NCBI RefSeq assembly: GCF_900111515.1
Contig: NZ_FOHS01000001.1
Coordinates: 1-64,000 of the forward strand
Length of the DNA stretch: 64,000 bases
Reading direction: 5' to 3'
Source of the DNA: Hymenobacter actinosclerus
Lineage (GTDB): Bacteria; Bacteroidota; Bacteroidia; Cytophagales; Hymenobacteraceae
Part shown: piece by piece, positions 51,118 to 59,577 of the stretch
Layout of the letters: each line of letters begins with the position of its first letter
How positions within the stretch are numbered: position 1 is the first letter of the stretch
The notes under the pieces: model-generated
Told to the model about the DNA's origin: nothing
Databases searched by the model: none
The model's input: only the letters and a program-made list of their open reading frames with translations
Program-made: the position numbers and the translations under genes

Positions 51118-52302
51118 CTACTGGTTGTCCAGCAGGCCCCGGCCCGATTTGCGGATGGCGCCGCTGGCCGTCAGGTCCTGGGCCAGCTTGTCGAGGATGC
51201 CGTTGACGAACTGCTTGCTTTTGGGCGTGCTGTAGTTCTTGCTGATTTCGATGTACTCGTTGATGGTCACCTTCACCGGAATGGCCCGGAACAGGTGCAT
51301 CTCGCAGAGCGCCATTTTCAGCAGAATCTTGTCCGTCAGGGCCACGCGGTCCACGTCCCAGTTCTGCGACGAGTCGGCAATGAGCTTCTCGTACTGCGCG
51401 TCGTCGGCCAGCGTCTGCTGGTAGAGGCTCTCGGCAAACTCCTTGTCCTCGGCCCAGTTCGCCGATAGCGACATGAGCACCAGGTTTTCGTCGGCCGCCT
51501 CGTCGAGCATCTTCACGGTTTTCATCACCAGGTTTTTCACCACCGAGCGGTTTTCCTCCCAGTTCTGGTCGTCTTCCTCGATGTACTCGGGCAGGGCCGT
51601 GCCCTTGAACACGAACTCCTTGTAGAGGTGCTTGAGCATTTCCTGGTCGTCGGCGTAGGAACCGGCCGGGGCGGCCAGGTAGCTCAGCAGATCCGGGTCC
51701 TGCTTTATCTCGTTGCGCCAGGCGGTCCGCAGCGCGTCCAGCTCGGGCTGGCCGTGCCACTTCTGGTTGCGCCGGATGGTGAGCTCCTGAAGTTGCAGGT
51801 TCTCCATGAGCTTGGCCAGGGCCTGGTTTTCCAGCAGCCGGGTGGTATCGAGCGGGGGCTCGGGGGCCGCCGTCAGCCGCCGCGAGTCGCGGCCCTTCTC
51901 CTGCTCCAGCACCTGCAACAGCGCCCCCGGAATATTGAGCAGGTGCAGGTACTGGTCGTGGATGGCTTCGGCCCCGCTCACCAGCTGACCGGCGTAGTAC
52001 ACCTTATCCTTGGCCACGGCCTTCTGGTAGAACTTGATGGCCTCCGTCACCGCCTCGTTCACATCGGCATCGTCGGTTGGCTCCGGCGTTTCGCCCGATT
52101 TGTGCCAGTCCTTGAAGATAACCTCGGCCAGCTTGCGCTGGCCTTGCAGCTTCTTCCGGTCGGGGGCCTCGGCTGCCGTCAAATCGGGCACGAAGGCCTC
52201 CGCAATCCGCTCAAGAGCCAGAGAATAATCGGACCCGACGGCCTGATGGTAGGCGTACAGGGCCTGCATGACCTTGATGCGGAGCGTGCGACGGTTGAGC
52301 AT
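51118..52302 (-). CDS. nusB: Transcription antitermination factor NusB (long Bacteroidota form)
   Basis: RNA-binding factor that with NusE promotes rRNA antitermination. The start MLNRRTLRIKVMQALYAYHQ is typical of the Bacteroidota form. At 394 residues it is much longer than E. coli NusB (139). The first ~240 residues are an acidic helical extension characteristic of this phylum, and the canonical NusB fold lies at about 260-385 (DRVALTDKILLKMALCEMHL, KVTINEYIEISKNYSTPKSK, FVNGILDKLA). It heads a run of minus-strand genes that includes YtxH, IDH, DUF1573, yajC, YbbR and coaE. Confidence 0.93.
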   Translation of the reverse strand: MLNRRTLRIKVMQALYAYHQAVGSDYSLALERIAEAFVPDLTAAEAPDRKKLQGQRKLAEVIFKDWHKSGETPEPTDDADVNEAVTEAIKFYQKAVAKDKVYYAGQLVSGAEAIHDQYLHLLNIPGALLQVLEQEKGRDSRRLTAAPEPPLDTTRLLENQALAKLMENLQLQELTIRRNQKWHGQPELDALRTAWRNEIKQDPDLLSYLAAPAGSYADDQEMLKHLYKEFVFKGTALPEYIEEDDQNWEENRSVVKNLVMKTVKMLDEAADENLVLMSLSANWAEDKEFAESLYQQTLADDAQYEKLIADSSQNWDVDRVALTDKILLKMALCEMHLFRAIPVKVTINEYIEISKNYSTPKSKQFVNGILDKLAQDLTASGAIRKSGRGLLDNQ

Positions 52303-52312
52303 TGGGTTGAGT

Positions 52313-52397
52313 TGTCAGTTGCCAGTTGTCAGTTGCCAGTTGTCAGTTGCCGTTGACCAAACAGCCTGGCAACTGACAACTGATAACTGACAACTCA
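52313..52397. repeat. Palindrome built of CAACTGA/TCAGTTG heptamers, copy 2
   Basis: GTTGTCAGTTGCCAGTTGTC units on the left pair with GGCAACTGACAACTGATAAC units on the right. It lies between nusB and the leucine dehydrogenase gene and ends at the dehydrogenase stop codon. Confidence 0.88.
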
Positions 52398-52398
52398 A

Positions 52399-53490
52399 TT
52401 AGTAAGTGGATTTTACCTTGCCGATGGCGGCGATGCGCTCCTCGGCCTGGCGGGTGGCGGCGGCCTGCGGGTGGCTGCCTTCCTGCTCGGCCTTGGCCAG
52501 CACCTGGGTGGTGATGTCGTAGATTTTCTCGGTCTGGATGAGGGCCGCCTCGCGGTTGCCGCCCACTACCTCCGAGTACACGTTGATGAGGCCGCCGGCG
52601 TTGATGAGGAAGTCGGGGGCGTACACGATGCCGCGGCTGACCAGCTCGGGCCCGTGGATGTTCTCATCGGCCAGCTGGTTGTTGGCGCAGCCCGCTACCA
52701 CCTGGCACTTGAGGCGCGGAATGGTGTCGGAGTTGAGCGTGGCACCCAGGGCGCAGGGCGAGTAGATGTCCACGTCCTGGTCGTAGATGTCGTTGAGGCC
52801 TACCAGCTGAGCACCGAAACGGTTGGCCGCGGCCAGGGCGCGGTCTTCGTAGTAGTCGCTCACCAGCAGTTGGGCGCCTTCCTTCTGCAGGTATTCGAGC
52901 AGGTAGGTGCCCACGTGGCCCATGCCCTGCACGGCAATGCGCTTGCCCTCCAGCGAGTCGGAGCCGAAAGCGCGCTTGGCGGCGGCCTTCATGCCCATGT
53001 AGGTGCCGTAAGCGGTTACGGGGGAGGGGTCGCCGCTGCCGCCCATGCTCTCGGGCAGACCCGACACGTGCTTGGTTTCCATCCGGATGAACTCCATGTC
53101 GCGGGTGGTCATGTTCACGTCTTCGGCCGTAATGTACTTGCCGTTGAGGTTCTGCACGAAGCGGCCGAATTTGCGCAGCAGCGCCTCGGTTTTCATCGTG
53201 GCCGCGTCGCCGATAATCACCGCCTTGCCCCCGCCCAGGTTCAGGCCCGAAATGGCCGCCTTGTAGGTCATGCCGCGCGAGAGGCGCAGTACGTCGTGCA
53301 GGGCCTCGGCGTCGGAGGCGTAGTGCCACATGCGGGTGCCGCCCAACGCGGGGCCGAGCACGGTGTTGTGGATGCCGATAATGGCCTTCAGACCCGTCTC
53401 GTGGTCGTGGCAGTACACTACCTGCTCGTGCTGGAACTCGGCAATCTGCCCGAAAATGGAGACTTCGGATACTACTTGCGTTTCAACCAT
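52399..53490 (-). CDS. Leucine dehydrogenase (Glu/Leu/Phe/Val family)
   Basis: NAD-dependent branched-chain amino-acid dehydrogenase of 363 residues, the length of Bacillus leucine dehydrogenase (364). It deaminates leucine, valine and isoleucine to keto acids. N-terminal motifs are GIHNTVLGPALGGTRMW and the active-site SGLNLGGGKAVIIGD (Lys about 80). The middle has GSGDPSPVTAYGTYMGMKAA and the Rossmann motif VQGMGHVGTYLLEYL. The C-terminus has YAPDFLINAGGLINVYSE. These fit leucine dehydrogenase better than the other two paralogs in the window. A minus-strand TACTTTTG box 180 bases upstream may be its promoter. Divergent from the ABC exporter gene at 53878. Confidence 0.92.
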   Translation of the reverse strand: MVETQVVSEVSIFGQIAEFQHEQVVYCHDHETGLKAIIGIHNTVLGPALGGTRMWHYASDAEALHDVLRLSRGMTYKAAISGLNLGGGKAVIIGDAATMKTEALLRKFGRFVQNLNGKYITAEDVNMTTRDMEFIRMETKHVSGLPESMGGSGDPSPVTAYGTYMGMKAAAKRAFGSDSLEGKRIAVQGMGHVGTYLLEYLQKEGAQLLVSDYYEDRALAAANRFGAQLVGLNDIYDQDVDIYSPCALGATLNSDTIPRLKCQVVAGCANNQLADENIHGPELVSRGIVYAPDFLINAGGLINVYSEVVGGNREAALIQTEKIYDITTQVLAKAEQEGSHPQAAATRQAEERIAAIGKVKSTY

Positions 53491-53671
53491 AACGTGGGGG
53501 AGGTGGAAAATGGGTGGGTGGGAAGGGTGGGATTGGCGTACCTTCGCGGCGGCCGCGGCCCGCTGCTCAGGCGCGGAATCCGTTAAACGACGGGCAACGG
53601 CTTTCGGCTGTTTTCCCTTCGTGCAATGAACGCCCCGCGTGGCTCCGGCCGGCTGCCCCGCAATTCGGGTG

Positions 53672-53679
53672 CAAAAGTA
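53672..53679 (-). promoter_or_regulatory. Putative -7 box (TACTTTTG) for leucine dehydrogenase
   Basis: Minus-strand TACTTTTG fits TAnnTTTG. It implies a leader of about 175 bases with no other obvious element. Confidence 0.4.
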
Positions 53680-53877
53680 CGCCGATTTATGCTAGTGGAA
53701 AGGTAAGGGCACAACATTTCGCGCCGCCTCGTCGCCAGGCCCGTATCGGTTTGGGGCGCCGGCAACAACAGGGCGCAGAATGTGGCGTCTCTTCGCGTTC
53801 AGCCAACGGGTTGAAACCCTTTCGGCGCTTTTTAACTTTCTAACTTCCCCAGTCTCAAAACTTATCAACTTCGCCTG

Positions 53878-55662
53878 GTGCCCGCACTTACCGCTACCAA
53901 CAAATACCTGCTACGCTACAAATGGCACTTCCTCGGGGGCGTGCTGTTCGTGGGCCTGAGCACGCTGCTGGCCATTTTTCCGGCCCAGATTGTGCGCTAC
54001 GCCTTCGATTTAGTGGGCGAAGGTATCGACCTCTACCACCTCTACGGCGGCACCCGCGCCCAAACGCAGGTGTACGAGCTGTTTGGCCGCAACGTGCTGC
54101 TCTACGGGGTGCTGATTCTGCTCATGGCCCTGCTACGGGGCGTTTTTCTGTTTTTCATGCGCCAGACGCTCATCGTGATGAGCCGGCTGGTGGAGAACGA
54201 CCAGAAAAACGAAATCTACCAGCACTACCAGAGCCTGCCGCTGAGCTTCTACCGCCGCCACAGCACCGGCGACCTAATGTCGCGCATCTCCGAAGATGTG
54301 GGCCGGGTGCGCATGTACATCGGGCCGGCCATCATGTACTTCCTGCAACTCGTGCTGCTGTTCGTGCTCATCGTGCCGCTCATGCTTATGGTGAACGTGA
54401 AGCTGACGCTCTACACGCTGCTGCCGCTGCCGGTGCTCAGTATCAGCATCTTCTACGTCAACAACATCATCCAGCGCAAGTCCGACGAAATTCAACGCTC
54501 CCTGTCGGGCATGACTACTTTCGTGCAGGAGGCCTTTTCGGGCATCCGGGTTATCAAGTCGTTTGTGCGCGAGCAGGATTCGCACCGGCAGTTCACGGCG
54601 GCCTCCAACGAGTACAAAGAAAAGTCGCTGAGTTTGAACTTCGTTAACTCGCTGTTTTTCCCCTTGATTCTGTTTCTGGTAGGCCTGAGCACGATTATCA
54701 CCGTGTGGGTGGGCGGCCAGGAGGTTATCCGGGGCACCATCACCACCGGTAGCATTGCCGAGTTCCTGATTTACGTGAACCTGCTCACCTGGCCCGTTAC
54801 GGCCCTGGGCTGGACGAGTTCCTTGGTGCAGCGGGCCGAGGCCTCTCAGGCCCGCATCAACGAGTTCATGGACCAGAAAACCGACATCGTCTCGCGCCAG
54901 AACATCGAGCTCGACATCAAGGGCGACATCAGCTTCGAGCACGTCTCGTTCACCTACCCCGACACCGGCATCCAGGCCCTGCGCGACGTGTCGTTCCGCA
55001 TCCGGCCGGGCCAGACGCTGGCCGTTATCGGCAACACCGGCTCGGGCAAAAGCACTGTGGCGGCCCTGCTCTCGCGCCTGTACGACGTCACCGAAGGCAG
55101 CATTTCAGTTGATGGCGTGGATGTGCGCGACCTGGCCCTGACGTCCTTGCGCAGCCAGATTGGCTACGTGCCCCAGGACGTATTCCTGTTCTCCGACTCC
55201 ATCCGCAACAACATCAACTTCGGCCTCGACCAGCCCGATGAAGAAAGGATGCTGCAAGCCGCCCGCGACGCCAATGTGTACAACAACATCATCGACTTCC
55301 CGCAGGGCTTCGACACCAAGCTCGGCGAGCGGGGTATTACGCTTTCGGGCGGTCAGAAGCAGCGCGTCAGCATTGCCCGCGCCCTGGTCAAGGAGCCTAA
55401 AATCCTGATTCTGGACGACGCCCTCTCGGCCGTGGATACCGACACTGAAAACGCCATTCTGGGAGCTTTGCAGCGCATCATGCACAACCGCACCAGCCTC
55501 ATCATCAGCCACCGCGTCAGCTCCGTCAAGCTGGCCGACGAAATCCTGGTGCTCGACGACGGCCAGATTGTGCAGCACGGCACCCACGAGGCCCTCATGC
55601 GCGACGAGCAGGGCCTCTACCGCGCCCTCTACGAGCGGCAGCTCCAGAGTGAGGAAGCATGA
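53878..55662 (+). CDS. ABC exporter half-transporter, YheI/BmrC-like (degenerate Walker B)
   Basis: A 594-residue ABC exporter subunit with an N-terminal six-helix membrane domain (to ~330) and a C-terminal ATPase domain. Walker A is GNTGSGKST at about 385. The signature ITLSGGQKQR is canonical at about 486. Walker B is ILILDDALSAVD at about 509, with Asp in place of the catalytic Glu. H-loop IISHRVSSV follows. Asp at that position marks the non-hydrolysing site in heterodimeric exporters such as TM287/288 and BmrCD. The likely partner is the subunit at 59578. It starts with GTG at 53878. The cargo may be lipid or drug. The gene ends at a perfect palindrome. Confidence 0.88.
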   Translation: MPALTATNKYLLRYKWHFLGGVLFVGLSTLLAIFPAQIVRYAFDLVGEGIDLYHLYGGTRAQTQVYELFGRNVLLYGVLILLMALLRGVFLFFMRQTLIVMSRLVENDQKNEIYQHYQSLPLSFYRRHSTGDLMSRISEDVGRVRMYIGPAIMYFLQLVLLFVLIVPLMLMVNVKLTLYTLLPLPVLSISIFYVNNIIQRKSDEIQRSLSGMTTFVQEAFSGIRVIKSFVREQDSHRQFTAASNEYKEKSLSLNFVNSLFFPLILFLVGLSTIITVWVGGQEVIRGTITTGSIAEFLIYVNLLTWPVTALGWTSSLVQRAEASQARINEFMDQKTDIVSRQNIELDIKGDISFEHVSFTYPDTGIQALRDVSFRIRPGQTLAVIGNTGSGKSTVAALLSRLYDVTEGSISVDGVDVRDLALTSLRSQIGYVPQDVFLFSDSIRNNINFGLDQPDEERMLQAARDANVYNNIIDFPQGFDTKLGERGITLSGGQKQRVSIARALVKEPKILILDDALSAVDTDTENAILGALQRIMHNRTSLIISHRVSSVKLADEILVLDDGQIVQHGTHEALMRDEQGLYRALYERQLQSEEA

Positions 55663-55752
55663 GGTGTAAGTCAAGGAGAAAAAGTAAAAGCCGTTAAACG
55701 ATACCACTTGGCTCGTTTAACGGCTTTTACTTTTTCCCCTTGACTTACACCT
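55662..55752. terminator. Long perfect hairpin after the ABC exporter gene
   Basis: Arms of about 40 bases (AGGTGTAAGTCAAGGAGAAA, then AAGTAAAAGCCGTTAAACGA, and their complement) start at the exporter's stop codon and end 4 bases before the stop codon of the T9SS protein. It probably terminates both convergent genes. Confidence 0.85.
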
Positions 55753-55756
55753 TAGG

Positions 55757-56149
55757 CTACTGGCCCAGAATCACGCGCTTCATGCCGCGCCGCTCGCCGG
55801 CCACGCAGGTCACGATATAGGCGCCGCGGGGCAGGTTGGCCACGTTCAGCACCACCGATGATTCGCCGCCCAGCAGCACGTCGCGGGTGATGACGGGCCG
55901 TCCGTCGGTGCCGTTGACCTCGATGCGGGTGGGGCCGTTGGCGTCGGTGCGCACGGTCAGGGCGTTGGTTACGGGGTTGTGGTCGAGCCGCAGCTTCAGC
56001 GCCTCGGTATGGGCCGCGGGCGTCTCCATTTTAGCCGTAATGAGGGCGGGCGGGGCCGCGGCTGCCTTGGCGGCCGGGGCCTGGGCGCGCGCTAAAGTGC
56101 CAACTGCCAGCAACGCCAGCAGGCAAACCAGGAAAGTAGAGGTTTTCAT
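55757..56149 (-). CDS. Minimal secreted protein consisting mainly of a T9SS sorting domain
   Basis: A 130-residue secreted protein. It has a signal peptide (VCLLALLAVGTLARAQ), a short Ala/Pro-rich linker to about residue 45 and then a domain with the strand pattern of type IX secretion system C-terminal sorting domains. That pattern is NPVTNALTVRTDANGPTRIE, DGRPVITRDVLLGG, SSVVLNVANLPRGAYIV, then GERRGMKRVIL. Normally this ~80-residue domain is a tail on a large cargo; here there is almost no cargo. It may be a small surface-attached protein or a remnant. The ATG at 56149 starts the signal peptide. Confidence 0.78.
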   Translation of the reverse strand: MKTSTFLVCLLALLAVGTLARAQAPAAKAAAAPPALITAKMETPAAHTEALKLRLDHNPVTNALTVRTDANGPTRIEVNGTDGRPVITRDVLLGGESSVVLNVANLPRGAYIVTCVAGERRGMKRVILGQ

Positions 56150-56415
56150 AGACAGGCAAAAAACGAAGTACAATACTAGGTTAGGGACAGGGAAGGTACG
56201 ATAAACGACCTCGCTACTGGTTCCACTGGCCCAAAAATAAGCCGTTGTTTGTCGGCAAGAAGCGCGCCAAACCGGATTTTATCTGCCTGGGCGCAGCTTA
56301 CCCGAAAGAGCCAACGGGCAAGAAAACAGTTGCATAGCTCCCCAAAGCGTTTGGCGGGCCGGGCTGCCTGCAAGAAAAACCACGGGTATGCTTGCGTTAT
56401 ACCGCTTGGGTAGCG

Positions 56416-56423
56416 TACATTTG
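56416..56423 (+). promoter_or_regulatory. -7 box (TACATTTG) of the tRNA-Pro genes
   Basis: TACATTTGCATCAT is the same sequence as before tRNA-fMet. A TTG 21 bases upstream (56392) can serve as -33. The tRNA begins 14 bases after the box, the same distance as at tRNA-fMet. Confidence 0.7.
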
Positions 56424-56436
56424 CATCATCATTCAT

Positions 56437-56510
56437 CGGGGTGTAGCGTAGCCTGGTATCGCGCCAGCATGGGGTGCTGGAGGTCGTAGGTTCGAATCCT
56501 GCCACTCCGA
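56437..56510 (+). tRNA. tRNA-Pro (GGG)
   Basis: Acceptor CGGGGTG/CACTCCG (one G:T), anticodon stem CCAGC/GCTGG around ATGGGGT (anticodon GGG), T arm with GGTTCGAATCC. CCA is not encoded (3' end ACGA). Confidence 0.94.
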
Positions 56511-56529
56511 CGACGAATGTTTTTCGATT

Positions 56530-56562
56530 AAGCCTCCGGGAACCCCACCCGGAGGCTTTTTT
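56530..56562 (+). terminator. Terminator between the two tRNA-Pro genes
   Basis: AGCCTCCGGG pairs with CCCGGAGGCT around AACCCCA/C and runs into seven T's, immediately before the second tRNA. It should separate the two transcripts or attenuate read-through. Confidence 0.88.
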
Positions 56563-56563
56563 T

Positions 56564-56637
56564 CGGGGTGTAGCGTAGCCCGGTATCGCGCCTGCTTTGG
56601 GAGCAGGAGGCCGCAGGTTCGAATCCTGCCACCCCGA
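56564..56637 (+). tRNA. tRNA-Pro (TGG)
   Basis: Acceptor CGGGGTG/CACCCCG, anticodon stem CCTGC/GCAGG around TTTGGGA (anticodon TGG), T arm GCAGGTTCGAATCCTGC. CCA is not encoded. Confidence 0.94.
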
Positions 56638-56657
56638 CTTCGTAGTACTCTCTCTTT

Positions 56658-56695
56658 CAAACTGCCCGCTGGACCTTGGTTCGGCGGGCAGTTTG
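56658..56695 (+). terminator. Terminator of tRNA-Pro (TGG)
   Basis: CAAACTGCCCGC pairs with GCGGGCAGTTTG around a 14-base loop. The stretch from here to 57010 (about 315 bases) shows no gene or repeat I can name. Confidence 0.75.
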
Positions 56696-57010
56696 GCGTT
56701 TGATGGGGTTACGCCCTCTAAGCCTTATCTGGTTTCGTTGAAACAGCTATTTGCCAGTGAAAAGCAACTGCGGAACAGGTTGCCCAGCGAACATGGCTTG
56801 GTAAGTCTCTAGCCTGCTGCGACGCTTCCTGCAAAAGTCACTTATTGTTTCCTCAGGCCGCCGCTACACATACACCGTAGGCAACTTTGCCTGGCCATCC
56901 CCAGATGCACGCGCGTAACGCCGAAAATGGCTGTAGCCTTCTGTTCGCTCACATTACCTGCTGTCTGCGTCAGAAGCAATTATGACGGATTCACCCGCAT
57001 AATAAACCGC

Positions 57011-58585
57011 TTACCGTCTTGGCACCTCGCGCCGGCCCTTGCAAACTGGGCACATCTCGTACGAAGTGTAGCTGCCGCCCGCGGTAGTGGTAGTGGTGGC
57101 AACATTGGTATATCGCCCGTTGACTACTTGCACGCCCGTAGTTGTTTTGGAAGAGCCGGGCGAATAGCCTGACTTCGCAGAGTAGCCCATTCCATCGCAC
57201 TTGGGGCAGGGCATAAAGTTTTTGGCATGCGCTGCCGTATTCGCCGCTACTTCCTGTTTGTAGGCGGCGGCGGCACGTACATTGTTCTGCCAAGCCTGTT
57301 CACGGGCGCGTAGGATGTTCTGGTATGCAGTCGCTTCAGCATCAACCTGCTGCCTGTATTTCTTCGCGAAGGCAAGAGCGCCGGCCTCATCCGTTAGCAT
57401 AGCCATGCGCGTACCGTCCGTTATGCTGTATAAGGCAATCGTCCAGTTGCCGTCCACATTTTGGCGGGCTACTGTATACATATCCCATTGCGCTATCAGT
57501 TGTAAGTAGGCTACGCCAGCCGGCAGAATGTAGCGGCTCACTTCGACGCCGTTTTCCGGGCGGAGCGTAATAACGCTTACTATCCCCTTCGTGTCGGTTT
57601 GGTGAAATACTAGATTGCCATAATTATCGAACCGCTGAAACTCTCTCCCCTGCTCATCCGCGCCTATTCTCCACAGCTCCTTTCCTTCGGTAGTTACCAC
57701 GGCCTGCGGCGTACCCTGCTGGTCTTTAAACGGCAGCACGTTGACGTATACTACATCGCCGAAAGGCGAGGGCGTTGCCAGCATCTTGTAATAGTCAATC
57801 TGCTCTACTCCGTAGGGCAACGTAGCGAGGTGGGTGGCTTTGCCGGTTGCCAGGTTGTAGCGAGCAATATGGTAGTCGTAAAACTGACAATGCCTGCGCT
57901 CTTTTTGGAGCGCCCGTAGCTCTTTTACTGAATATTTTGTCTTCTCCTTGATCCAGTTTTTACTCCCGCAATATTCCTGTCGGAAGCAGACAATTGCTTC
58001 GCCAGGATGCTGAATGTCCGGCGCAACCCCTACCAGACCAGCGGGCTCCAACCTTCCGCCATTATCAAAATCGCGCGGCACGGGCAGAGCCGTTTTCTCC
58101 ACCGAGAGGTCTAGTAGCGTTGTAGTCTGCCGGTATTTCCCGGCTTTCAGCGAATCCAGCAGCGGGCCATTGGGCACCCGTTCGCCACTAGCAAGCTCTA
58201 CCGCTTCCGATGCTTGCCGCATTCCGTTCTTGGAAAGAAAAAGGTACTTGCCATCGTCTGTAATAAAAAGAGGTTGCGCCGAAAACCGTTGGGAAAACAC
58301 ACCGTTTTTATCCTCTTTACCACTACCGGACTGATAGCGGTAGATAAGTGTGCCTTCGGGTAGTTTCCAGACTTTCGCCTCCCGCATCGTACTGGCCAGC
58401 AGGTACTGGCCGTCGTCGGAAATATCCATCCGTATCCCCGAAGTCTGCTCGCCTGCAAAGGCCACCGGCAGCGGGCCAGATTCATTGGGGGGAGCTACTG
58501 CCGTAATAATTTGCGCTCGTAACGAGCCGCAGCAGACGGGAATAACAATGGCGGCGAGGATACATGTTAGGCTGCGCATAACCAA
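57011..58585 (-). CDS. Secreted protein with propeller-like N-terminus and DnaJ-type cysteine cluster
   Basis: A 524-residue protein I do not recognise. The signal peptide ends at about residue 25 (CCGSLRAQ). Residues ~45-390 show repeated strand patterns reminiscent of a WD40/quinoprotein-like propeller: MDISDDGQYLLASTMREAKV, LFITDDGKYLFLSKNG, GKELWRIGADEQG. A helical Ala/Gln-rich stretch follows at ~405-450 (EATAYQNILRAREQAW). The C-terminus has two CxxC pairs, MPCPKCDGMGY and EMCPVCKGRREVPRR, like half of a DnaJ zinc-binding domain, separated by a Ser/Thr-rich loop. Such a cluster is unusual in an exported protein. Base composition is clearly lower in GC than neighbours. Confidence 0.75.
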   Translation of the reverse strand: MVMRSLTCILAAIVIPVCCGSLRAQIITAVAPPNESGPLPVAFAGEQTSGIRMDISDDGQYLLASTMREAKVWKLPEGTLIYRYQSGSGKEDKNGVFSQRFSAQPLFITDDGKYLFLSKNGMRQASEAVELASGERVPNGPLLDSLKAGKYRQTTTLLDLSVEKTALPVPRDFDNGGRLEPAGLVGVAPDIQHPGEAIVCFRQEYCGSKNWIKEKTKYSVKELRALQKERRHCQFYDYHIARYNLATGKATHLATLPYGVEQIDYYKMLATPSPFGDVVYVNVLPFKDQQGTPQAVVTTEGKELWRIGADEQGREFQRFDNYGNLVFHQTDTKGIVSVITLRPENGVEVSRYILPAGVAYLQLIAQWDMYTVARQNVDGNWTIALYSITDGTRMAMLTDEAGALAFAKKYRQQVDAEATAYQNILRAREQAWQNNVRAAAAYKQEVAANTAAHAKNFMPCPKCDGMGYSAKSGYSPGSSKTTTGVQVVNGRYTNVATTTTTAGGSYTSYEMCPVCKGRREVPRR

Positions 58586-58920
58586 TGTGTTATGATCATT
58601 GAATATGTGAATGTAGTTTATTTTTAGCGTGGATGCTAGGCGCTTTTAGCTGACTGACCTGATACTTGCGAAAGCACGAAATGTGGTGTTGCCCACCATC
58701 GGGCTTTCGGTTGAAACAGGGTTAGTGGTTAGCTTGATAATGTTCTGGCTGGGTAAGGCGAATACAAAGCACCATATTTTCTGCTGTTATCTAAGAGGTG
58801 AGCATGGGGTCCTTTACTTGAGGTCTCTGGTAAAGGACCCCATGCTCAACTACCCACGCCAAAGGGCCCTTCCGAAAGCTTCGGAAGGGCCCTTTGGCGT
58901 TTAGAAATAACTCAAAAAGC
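58586..58920. other. Intergenic region with two strong hairpins
   Basis: The 335-base gap contains no supported gene. Two palindromes lie at its right end: 58799-58848 (GAGCATGGGGTCCTTTAC and its complement) and 58856-58900 (ACGCCAAAGGGCCCTTCCGA with its complement around AAGCTT). The second is a strong terminator for the gene at 58921. The first ~200 bases are relatively AT-rich and presumably hold the promoter of the 57011 gene. Confidence 0.65.
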
Positions 58921-59445
58921 CTACTTCACCACCGCGAAAACTTCCGGCTCGCCCTGGTCGGGGAAGTGCTCCAGATAGAGATGCGTAAGCGTGAGTTTCT
59001 GGTCTTCGGCGGCGGCTTTGATGCCGGAGTAGAGCTTGTCGGGGGCCACGAGGTAGCTGGCCTGGATGCGGGCGTGCAGCACGCGCTGGCCAGCGGGGAA
59101 GGTGCGGTAGGAGTAGCCCTCGGGCAGCGTTTGCGAGGTGGTATCGGCCACGAGCACGCCCACGAACACGCGAGCCGAGTCGCGGGTGCTCTCGGGGCTG
59201 TTGTAGAAGATGTTGCCGAAGTCGCCGCGCAGCTTGCCCGACTTGCGCGCGTTGTAGGCCTCGCGGGTCAGGTCGCCAAAGGCCTCATCCTGGGCCGGGC
59301 CGGCGTAGTAGCGGCCGGCCAGAAAATAGGGCCGGGTGGTGGTTTCGAGCGTAACGGTAGCGCCCTTAAGGCCGCCCATCTGCCAGTAGACCACCGCGAA
59401 GCCAACAGTGAGCAGTAAGGCCAGTGCAAGGAAAATCCGATTCAT
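58921..59445 (-). CDS. Membrane-anchored GyrI-like/effector-binding-domain protein
   Basis: A 174-residue protein with an N-terminal membrane anchor (IFLALALLLTVGFAVVYW) and a soluble domain. That domain resembles the GyrI-like (AraC effector-binding) fold: the pattern ATVTLETTTRPYFLAGRYY, then GDFGNIFYNSP, VFVGVLVADTTSQTL and YRTFPAGQRVLHARI matches small-molecule-binding GyrI domains. No DNA-binding domain is attached. The ligand is unknown. It lies directly upstream of nothing else on this strand and downstream of the ABC exporter gene, separated by a CAGCTAA-type palindrome, so co-expression with the exporter is possible. Confidence 0.7.
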   Translation of the reverse strand: MNRIFLALALLLTVGFAVVYWQMGGLKGATVTLETTTRPYFLAGRYYAGPAQDEAFGDLTREAYNARKSGKLRGDFGNIFYNSPESTRDSARVFVGVLVADTTSQTLPEGYSYRTFPAGQRVLHARIQASYLVAPDKLYSGIKAAAEDQKLTLTHLYLEHFPDQGEPEVFAVVK

Positions 59446-59452
59446 AGGGTTT

Positions 59453-59577
59453 TTGAGCTGTTAGCTTTTAGCTGAGAGCTATTAGCTTATGTTCAGGAAA
59501 CAGAGGAGTTCTTTCGATAATTGATTTCGCCGGGACGAAAGCTGACCGCTATCAGCTAAAAGCTAACAGCTCAAAAA
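59453..59577. repeat. CAGCTAA-type palindrome between the GyrI-like and ABC genes
   Basis: GAGCTGTTAGCTTTTAGCTG on the left pairs with CAGCTAAAAGCTAACAGCTC on the right, with GCTATTAGC/GCTATCAGC variants. About 50 bases of loop. The right end is next to the stop codon of the ABC exporter gene. Confidence 0.88.

Noticed and set aside
56437..58920. Genomic island integrated at tRNA-Pro
   Set aside because: No integrase and no repeat of the tRNA 3' end was found downstream; the matching segments are just the two tRNA genes themselves.
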